This document shows, piece after piece, positions 1 through 5,952 of a stretch of 8,519 nucleotides of DNA. The stretch's first letter is position 1. Every line of letters starts with the position of its first letter. The notes beneath the pieces are model-generated. The model did no database searches, was not told the DNA's origin, and was given only the letters and a program-made list of their open reading frames with translations. Source of the stretch: an uncultured Bacteroides sp. (GTDB lineage Bacteria; Bacteroidota; Bacteroidia; Bacteroidales; Bacteroidaceae); the NCBI GenBank assembly GCA_900544075.1, contig UQTJ01000072.1:1-8519 (forward strand). The letters run 5' to 3'. The translations under genes and the position numbers were made by a program.

Positions 1-745
1 CCAGATGTTCCGGAATAGGGCCTCCTGCATAAAAAAGATAATATACTCCCTTGCGTCTATACAGCCACGGAGCCTCTTCATACAAAGTAGGACGTTGTGG
101 ATCTCCCTCCCTGCGTCCAAAAGCTTCCGGCTTCATCGGTACCGCATGTATATCCCCTTTATAAGATATCATATCCTTATTCAGTTTCACATAATAGCAG
201 TTCGGATTTCCCCAATAAAGATAAGCCTGTCCATCTTCATCAATGAAGACCGTAGGATCTATATTGCCATAATCAGCTCGTACCAAAGGAGCTCCTATCG
301 GATCATAAAAAGGCCCGTAAGGACTATCAGCCACAGCTACTCCAATAGCCGTTTCACCTTTACGGTCTGTCACAGGTACATACATATAAAATTTACCGTC
401 ACGTTCAATACACTGGGCAGCCCATGCATCTCCACCTGCCCATTCAAATGTCTTGAATGACAAAGGAGTGGGATGTTCGGTCCAGTTCACCATATCATCC
501 GTGGAATAAAGTTTCCAGTCGTTCATGGTAAACCACGTAGAACCGTCTTCATCGTGACTTGTATAAAGGTACAGCTTGTCATTGTATACCATAGGAGCCG
601 GATCAGCCGTATAAGATGTTTGGATAATGGGGTTTTGTGCATTTACTGCCAAACCAGACAACAAAACCACTCCCTGCATAATTCTGCACCATCGAATATT
701 TAGTAAAGACAACTTTATATCTTTTCTTAAAATCTTTTTTATCAT
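1..745 (-). CDS. GH43 arabinofuranosidase/xylosidase, XynD-like (N-terminal part, cut by window edge)
   Basis: Secreted glycoside hydrolase of family 43; 248 codons are present and the reading frame is still open at base 1. The ATG at 745 opens a long signal peptide (basic start MIKKILRKD, hydrophobic VVLLSGLAVNA, likely cut before Gln37). An internal Met23 start would lose the basic region, so Met1 is preferred. The five-bladed propeller then begins. D48 in YTADPAPM is the expected general base, D163 in NIDPTVFIDEDG the pKa modulator, and E224 in YEEAPWLY the general acid. The sequence resembles Bacillus XynD-type arabinoxylan arabinofuranohydrolases (from memory), which release arabinose from xylan. 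It starts 29 bp after the stop of a close paralogue at 775-2100, so the two are probably cotranscribed. The C-terminus, and any CBM6, is outside the window. Family assignment is firm; the exact linkage cleaved is inference. Confidence 0.93.
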   Translation of the reverse strand, partial: MIKKILRKDIKLSLLNIRWCRIMQGVVLLSGLAVNAQNPIIQTSYTADPAPMVYNDKLYLYTSHDEDGSTWFTMNDWKLYSTDDMVNWTEHPTPLSFKTFEWAGGDAWAAQCIERDGKFYMYVPVTDRKGETAIGVAVADSPYGPFYDPIGAPLVRADYGNIDPTVFIDEDGQAYLYWGNPNCYYVKLNKDMISYKGDIHAVPMKPEAFGRREGDPQRPTLYEEAPWLYRRKGVYYLFYAGGPIPEHL

Positions 746-774
746 ATATACTCTATTTATGCTGTAAACTAATA

Positions 775-2100
775 TCAGAATTTCCAGTAATCCAGTTCAA
801 ATAAATCCTTATTATTCTCTCCTTCAAAACTAAGGTACAAATCATGTATGCCACTGACCGCATTGACCTCACAAGAATAAAGGTCATACTTAGATGTTTC
901 ATTTCCCTGCGGTATATTCACGTTTCCCACAATCTTTCCATCCGGAGCATCCAAACGAATTTTCAGATTTCCTCCCTCAAGAGGCAATGCGGAAACTTCA
1001 AAACGGCGAGCTTTATTCTTTCCAAAGTCTACTCCACGTACACAGATGTACTCTCCATTGTTCACGTCTACCACCGAAAGAGACTTATCTGCATTCGGAA
1101 CTGTTTTCAATCCATATCCCCAAGCCATAGTTTCAGCTTCTACCTTACGGAACGGATTAAAAGTACCAATCTGCTCCAGCTTGGTATCCGCCCAATAAGG
1201 TACTTCTTGAATAGTACCATCTTCATTATAGTGCATTTCTGCCACTGATACCGAACGGCGTTCATAGTGAGTATTCGTTTCCAGTTTTAACAAATCATAA
1301 TTCAACCCAAAGACATACGATTTCCCCTTATAATCCATAATACCAGGATGATTGCCTCTTGTTCTTTCCGTAGGACGCATAATGTATCCTTTCGTTTTCC
1401 ATGGCCCTGTAGGACTATCACTCATTGCATACCCTATTCCCTCCGGACAACAGGTAGAAGCAAAAGCCAAATAATAATGTCCATTACGTTTATAGAACCA
1501 CGGACCTTCCTGATAATGCTCCGGAGTTTCTTTTAGCTTTACAATATCTCCTGAATATGAAATCATGTCTTCATTTAATTTCACATAATAACAATTGGGA
1601 TTTCCCCAATACATATAAGCTTGCCCATCCTCATCGATGAACACGGTAGGGTCAATATCATCCCAATGTTCTTTCTGCCATACAAGAGGCTTTCCAAGAG
1701 GATCCTTAAATGGTCCATAAGGACTCTTGGAAACAAGCACACCGATTCCATTTCCATGAATCGGACAATACATATAAAACTTACCATTGCGCTCAACTAC
1801 CTGTTCAGCCCAAGCTCCATTATCACGCTTCACCCAATCAAAGCTCTTGAGAGAAGCAACAACCCCATGATCAGTCCAGTTAACCATATCGGTAGAAGTA
1901 TACAACAACCAATCCTGCATTTTAAACCCTTCGGCATCATCTTCATCATGCGTCGTATAAAGAAATACCGTATCATTGTATACCATCGGTGCCGGATCGG
2001 CAGTATATTTCGTTTGAATAATAGGTCGTTGAGCATTTACATTCAGACTATTCAACAGTGCACAACTACCACACAGTAACAAAATCTTACTAATATTCAT
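775..2100 (-). CDS. GH43 enzyme with C-terminal CBM6 (probable arabinoxylan arabinofuranosidase/xylosidase)
   Basis: Complete secreted protein of 441 residues. The frame can be opened 9 bases earlier at a TTG (2109), but the ATG at 2100 is the better start and leads directly into the signal peptide MNISKILLLCGSC...NVNA, cut before Gln24. The GH43 propeller spans about 27-310: D35 in YTADPAPM (base), D150 in DIDPTVF (modulator), E198 in YQEGPW (acid), and H251 in GNHPGI, matching the His found near the GH43 active site. From about 318 to the end is a CBM6-type beta-sandwich, recognisable from VEAETMAWGYG, the VSGIHDLYLSF strand and the terminal ELDYWKF. CBM6 modules commonly bind xylan or beta-glucan. 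It lies 74 bp after the GH97 gene and 29 bp before its paralogue. Xylan side-chain or arabinose-xylose cleavage is inferred from family resemblance. Subfamily 29 is likely but not proven. Confidence 0.95.
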   Translation of the reverse strand: MNISKILLLCGSCALLNSLNVNAQRPIIQTKYTADPAPMVYNDTVFLYTTHDEDDAEGFKMQDWLLYTSTDMVNWTDHGVVASLKSFDWVKRDNGAWAEQVVERNGKFYMYCPIHGNGIGVLVSKSPYGPFKDPLGKPLVWQKEHWDDIDPTVFIDEDGQAYMYWGNPNCYYVKLNEDMISYSGDIVKLKETPEHYQEGPWFYKRNGHYYLAFASTCCPEGIGYAMSDSPTGPWKTKGYIMRPTERTRGNHPGIMDYKGKSYVFGLNYDLLKLETNTHYERRSVSVAEMHYNEDGTIQEVPYWADTKLEQIGTFNPFRKVEAETMAWGYGLKTVPNADKSLSVVDVNNGEYICVRGVDFGKNKARRFEVSALPLEGGNLKIRLDAPDGKIVGNVNIPQGNETSKYDLYSCEVNAVSGIHDLYLSFEGENNKDLFELDYWKF

Positions 2101-2174
2101 AATATTCAATATTTAAGTTTATCAAATTCATTTCACTTTACCCACCTAAAGAATCAAATCTTTTTTATTCATGA

Positions 2175-4142
2175 TTACTTCCGGGTAATCACTACACCTC
2201 CATTTTTAGGAATAGAAAGGTTCAAAGTCTGTTTCTTGTTGATAACCTGTTCCTTGACTGAGCCTGCCAGTTTATCATTATCTTCATACAAATTGACGAT
2301 TTCTCCTGCTGCAAACAAAGTTGAAACATCTATCTTTAATTTAATAGTTTCATCCTGTGCATTAATTCCTGCCACGTACCATTTACCAGCATGTTTACGT
2401 GCCATCACAATATATTTTCCAGGATAACCGTCTATAAACTTCACCTCATCCCAAGTAGTAGGCACTTTTTTCATGAAATCCACGGCCCAAGCTGGAGCGT
2501 CAGTCAGGTTATTAGGTGCCAATGCAAAATGCTGTACCGGACTCTGAAACAATACTGCCGTAGCCAATGCAAACACATCGGACGTAACTCTCATCCGTCC
2601 CCCCGGTTCATTTTTCGCATTATAATATTTGTTCAAAGTACTTCCTCCGAAATCCATACTCCCAATCGTATTACGAACAAACGGATGGATACATGCATTG
2701 AATGCTTCTGCATCGCAGCTTCCCTGAGAGAAATTCATGTTTTCACTGGCCAATACCGCTTCACTGGCCGCATAATTAGGATACATACGTTCCCATCCAC
2801 GCGGAATGGTACATCCATGAAAAATAACCAACAGTCCATAATCGTTTGCGTCAGCTAAAATGTCTTCATAAAGCTGCATGGTGACCTGCTTGTCACTACC
2901 TATGAAATCGACCTTAATACCTTTGATACCTATACGTTGCATCCATTTCATTTCTTTCCGACGCTCAATGATATTACTCATTTTTCCACGAGGTCCTTGA
3001 GGGGCATCATTCCAGTATCCATTGGAGTTATACCACAAATATAGCCCTACATTTTTCTGTTTGGCGTAGGCAGCCAGCTCTTCTATCTTATCATGACCTA
3101 CCTGTGTATCCCAAAGCGCATCTACCAGCACCGTACGATATCCCATAGCTGCACAAAAATCTACATAACGCTTTTGGTCATCCATATTCATACTGGCATC
3201 TCCGGCAATAATCCAGCTCCAAGTTCCACAACCGTATTCTGCGGTATAGTCTTTCGACGGTTCATATAACGGCTCTACCACATCAAACGGTACAGTTGTT
3301 TCTACAATAGGAGCCAGTGTAGAACCCAAGGTTATAGTACGCCAAGGAGTCTTACCCGGCAATGCAATTCCCGGAGAAATCGTGCCATTGCCGTTAAATT
3401 CACCTTCCTGCGGAAAACCAATGGTATACAACCCATCTTCATGCCCCATCAAACGACTACCGCAATAATAACTGTTTACTCCAGTTTCAGAAATTAAAAT
3501 CCAACCTTTATCTGAATTTTTAAACAAGCAAGGGAATGTATATCCTTCTCCCCAACCATTTTTTCCCATCGTATCATCTACTGTATATGGAGTTTCATAG
3601 CTGGGAGAAGTTCTGGCGAAACCATCCATCGGTCCGCTTTGTGGACATAAGAAAGTAGTCGTACCTTCCGGCATGACAAACCCCGTAGTTTCCTGCTGTA
3701 TCACACAGCACAAAATATCCTTCTTAGGATAAACGGTATATCTAAAGGCCACGTCATTATTACTTACCCGAAATTCCACATCAAAAGCAGTTCTCCCTTC
3801 TTTTGTAAATGGAACGACTACTGATTCAGCCGCATACTCCACCTTACTTTTTTTTATGTTCGGTAAACGGTAGTTCTTCCGGATAGAGGTCTCCTTGATT
3901 TCACTACCGAGTAATAAAGAAGATGTAAAATCACCAATAGTAGTCTTCATACCCAACGGAGATTTCTCAATAAAAGTTACTCCATCATAGAATACCTGAT
4001 AAGAAGGAATTCCACCTTCATCTGACACTACTACCTTCAAACGTCCATCAGGACTCAGCACCTCTTTTTCACTTGCATATAAACTTGTCATACAAATCAA
4101 CGCAGTAAACGATGACAATAATACACGTTTTATCATAGACAT
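2175..4142 (-). CDS. GH97 alpha-glycosidase, retaining type (probable alpha-galactosidase)
   Basis: Complete protein of 655 residues, ATG at 4142 with a second in-frame ATG two codons later. The signal peptide (MSMIKRVLLSSFTALICMTS) is probably cut after LYA at residue 23, giving a periplasmic enzyme. An N-terminal beta-super-sandwich (about 25-290), a TIM barrel (about 295-560) and a C-terminal beta-domain (about 565-655) match the usual GH97 layout and length. D412 in GIKGIKVDFIGSD sits where retaining GH97 enzymes such as BT1871 have their nucleophile (D415, from memory). E467 in ASENMN lies 55 residues later, the same spacing as D415 to E470 in BT1871, and is the best acid/base candidate; E461 is the alternative. 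The inverting SusB-type alpha-glucosidases use a different arrangement. Alpha-galactosidase activity is therefore favoured, though some retaining members take other sugars. It is preceded by a 163-bp gap with a hairpin. Confidence 0.95.
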   Translation of the reverse strand: MSMIKRVLLSSFTALICMTSLYASEKEVLSPDGRLKVVVSDEGGIPSYQVFYDGVTFIEKSPLGMKTTIGDFTSSLLLGSEIKETSIRKNYRLPNIKKSKVEYAAESVVVPFTKEGRTAFDVEFRVSNNDVAFRYTVYPKKDILCCVIQQETTGFVMPEGTTTFLCPQSGPMDGFARTSPSYETPYTVDDTMGKNGWGEGYTFPCLFKNSDKGWILISETGVNSYYCGSRLMGHEDGLYTIGFPQEGEFNGNGTISPGIALPGKTPWRTITLGSTLAPIVETTVPFDVVEPLYEPSKDYTAEYGCGTWSWIIAGDASMNMDDQKRYVDFCAAMGYRTVLVDALWDTQVGHDKIEELAAYAKQKNVGLYLWYNSNGYWNDAPQGPRGKMSNIIERRKEMKWMQRIGIKGIKVDFIGSDKQVTMQLYEDILADANDYGLLVIFHGCTIPRGWERMYPNYAASEAVLASENMNFSQGSCDAEAFNACIHPFVRNTIGSMDFGGSTLNKYYNAKNEPGGRMRVTSDVFALATAVLFQSPVQHFALAPNNLTDAPAWAVDFMKKVPTTWDEVKFIDGYPGKYIVMARKHAGKWYVAGINAQDETIKLKIDVSTLFAAGEIVNLYEDNDKLAGSVKEQVINKKQTLNLSIPKNGGVVITRK

Positions 4143-4158
4143 TAGTTTTATTGTTTAT

Positions 4159-4198
4159 GTTTCCCTTTTAGTGCAGATAAAACGACTAAAAGGGAAAC
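4159..4198. repeat. Perfect 13-bp inverted repeat (intercistronic hairpin)
   Basis: The arms GTTTCCCTTTTAG (4159-4171) and CTAAAAGGGAAAC (4186-4198) are exact reverse complements separated by 14 bases. In the minus-strand transcript the stem closes 16 nt upstream of the GH97 ATG. No U-run follows on either strand, so it does not look like an intrinsic terminator. An mRNA processing or stabilising hairpin, a translation-control element or a protein-binding operator are all possible. The structure is seen directly; its role is unknown. Confidence 0.8.
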
Positions 4199-4208
4199 GT
4201 AATATTAC
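4199..4208. repeat. 10-bp palindrome GTAATATTAC adjoining the hairpin
   Basis: The sequence GTAATATTAC equals its own reverse complement and abuts the outer end of the 13-bp inverted repeat, on the side away from GH97. Together they make a compact block of dyad symmetry in the largest gap of the operon. A ten-base AT-rich palindrome can occur by chance, so a regulatory role is only a suggestion. Confidence 0.4.
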
Positions 4209-4305
4209 ACATCATTCTGTAAGCAGGCGCAACATAAAGAATTCACCAACCACACTATTTTCTCACTTTTCTTTTATCAGATTCTCGGCTGCAAAACCTG
4301 TTCTA

Positions 4306-5913
4306 TTATTTCTTTATATGCTGATAGTTAAAGAAGTCGATATCAACAAAACCACCCAGACTCTTTGTCGCATAATTAAACAAAGCAAACTTAGTGCCCA
4401 TAAAGAAACGACGATAATCAAAAATCATCTTAAAATCAGTTCCGATTTTCTTCCAGTCTTTATTATCGTAACTATAATAGAATGAAGCTATATCCTTATT
4501 CAATCTGAAGTCCCCATCCAAACGAAGGTATATCACATCCGATGTCAATTCTACCTTTTGAATTTCATTTCGATCAATACCTGTCACAGACTTATTTTTT
4601 TCATCCAATTTGACACTTTCTGTTTTCATAGTCAAATACTTCTGGCTTCCTTGACAAGTGACAGCTAAAATTCCAGCATCTCCATTAAATGCACTCAGTC
4701 CAGCCACATCACCATCCTTCATGCCCGAAAGGTCCATACAAACCACTCCAGAACATTTCGGCCCTTCCATACGCTGAGTTAAAGTATTAGGTGCCACAAA
4801 CAAATTATCCACAACTCGTCCGGTCGTCAACCGTAAATATCCCTTACGTGCATTCAATGACCAACATTCATTCATCGGATTATGATTCCACTGCCAGTTC
4901 AATTTTAGCTTTTCGCCACTAAAATCATCACTCACTACCAATCCTTCAGAAGAATATCCTTGTACAGGCTTAGACATTGTAGCCGGCACATGTCCATTTT
5001 CATCTCCCAACATCGGCCAGCCGTCTACCCATCGACAAGGCATCACCGTCAACACACGACCTACCCCATTACGATCCTGAAAAATAACTCCATACCAATT
5101 TCCTTTTCCATCATCTACAATCGTACCTTGTGCCACGTACGGAAAACCAGCAAATGCATCTTCCAATATCACCTTTTTCTCATAAGGACCGGTAATTTTA
5201 TCTGCTCGGTAACATACTTGTCTGCGTTTACCTCCTCGAGGCCATGAAATCATCAGCAAATAATACTTCCCATCGTGTTTTATCACCCTACTACCTTCCA
5301 GTAAAGCATTTTCCTCTTTATCTCTTTCGAATATCTTCATATCCACACCTCCCGGCATGACATCACTCAAATCCGGCTTCAGTTCACGCAACTGTCCGGT
5401 ACCATAAAAGATATAAGCTTTCCCATCGTCATCAAAAAACAAAGATGCATCATGAAAATGAGGAATACGTGACGACAATGTCCATCCCTTTTTAGGGTCA
5501 GAAGTAGTATACACATATCCTTTGTAAGGGGTGTCATTCGGAGAAAAATAAGCATAATATGTTCCATTATGGTAACGCAAAGAAGTAGCCCACTGGCCAC
5601 GTCCATATACAGTTCCTTCTTTCAAGTCATAATTCGGTTTATCATCCAACCGATCATACAGATAACTTACGATTTCCCAGTTGACCAAATCTTTTGAGTG
5701 CATGATCGGCGCTCCCGGAACCAAATGCATGGTTGTACTCACCATATAAAAGTCATCCCCTACACGTATCACATCCGGATCAGGAACATCTGCCCAAAAT
5801 ACAGGATTAGAGAAAGTTCCATCTCCATTGTCACCACACTGGGCATTGACTACGTCAGGGCACACGCCTCCCATAGCCATTAACAGACAAGCTAGCAAAA
5901 AGTGTTTTTTCAT
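4306..5913 (-). CDS. GH43 glycosidase with C-terminal beta-sandwich (GH43_12-like arabinofuranosidase/xylosidase)
   Basis: Complete secreted protein of 535 residues with ATG at 5913. The signal peptide (MKKHFLLACLLMAMGG...VVNA) is likely cut before Gln25. The GH43 propeller covers about 33-315: D45 in ADVPDPDVIRVGDDFY (base), D155 in FHDASLFFDDDG (modulator), E206 in LLEGSRVIKHDG (acid). The VGRVLTVMPCRWVDGWPMLG stretch is typical of the branch that carries a concanavalin-like C-terminal domain (GH43_C2, CBM91-like), seen here from about 320 to 530, starting VVSDDFSG and including NECWSLNARKGYLRL. Family members of this shape are arabinofuranosidases or beta-xylosidases acting on xylan or xyloglucan oligosaccharides. 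A261-Q262-G263 stands where many relatives have HQG. It is not a close paralogue of the two XynD-like GH43 genes downstream. It follows GH95 by 39 bp. Subfamily 12 is my best reading, not verified. Confidence 0.94.
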   Translation of the reverse strand: MKKHFLLACLLMAMGGVCPDVVNAQCGDNGDGTFSNPVFWADVPDPDVIRVGDDFYMVSTTMHLVPGAPIMHSKDLVNWEIVSYLYDRLDDKPNYDLKEGTVYGRGQWATSLRYHNGTYYAYFSPNDTPYKGYVYTTSDPKKGWTLSSRIPHFHDASLFFDDDGKAYIFYGTGQLRELKPDLSDVMPGGVDMKIFERDKEENALLEGSRVIKHDGKYYLLMISWPRGGKRRQVCYRADKITGPYEKKVILEDAFAGFPYVAQGTIVDDGKGNWYGVIFQDRNGVGRVLTVMPCRWVDGWPMLGDENGHVPATMSKPVQGYSSEGLVVSDDFSGEKLKLNWQWNHNPMNECWSLNARKGYLRLTTGRVVDNLFVAPNTLTQRMEGPKCSGVVCMDLSGMKDGDVAGLSAFNGDAGILAVTCQGSQKYLTMKTESVKLDEKNKSVTGIDRNEIQKVELTSDVIYLRLDGDFRLNKDIASFYYSYDNKDWKKIGTDFKMIFDYRRFFMGTKFALFNYATKSLGGFVDIDFFNYQHIKK

Positions 5914-5952
5914 GATTTTATTCTATTACAAATGATTCATTCTGTTAATTCT

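Noticed and set aside
746..774. Promoter or regulatory element between the two XynD-like GH43 genes
   Set aside because: Only 29 bp, with no TAnnTTTG-like element; read-through from the upstream gene is the simpler explanation.
2056..2100. Lipobox in the GH43-CBM6 protein (CGSC)
   Set aside because: The position three before the Cys is not Leu/Val/Ile, and the paralogue with the same VNAQ cleavage site has no such Cys; export by signal peptidase I is more likely.
2136..2151. Small inverted repeat CTTTA-N6-TAAAG in the gap after GH97
   Set aside because: A five-base AT-rich stem is expected by chance; no U-run or second supporting signal.
5..2858. Several plus-strand open frames of 130-155 codons (5-460, 844-1248, 1621-2079, 2391-2858)
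   Set aside because: Each lies antisense inside a clear glycoside hydrolase gene, has a low-complexity, Ser/Ile/His/Arg-rich translation without recognisable motifs, and is what an antisense frame of such genes normally gives.
4159..4198. Inverted repeat as a rho-independent terminator
   Set aside because: Neither strand has a T-run after the stem; the minus-strand flank is A-rich and the next gene starts 16 nt on.
5887..5913. Lipoprotein signal in the GH43_12-like protein (LLAC at residues 6-9)
   Set aside because: The Cys is too close to the N-terminus and a good signal peptidase I site (VNA before Gln25) follows, the same ending as in the two other GH43 proteins.
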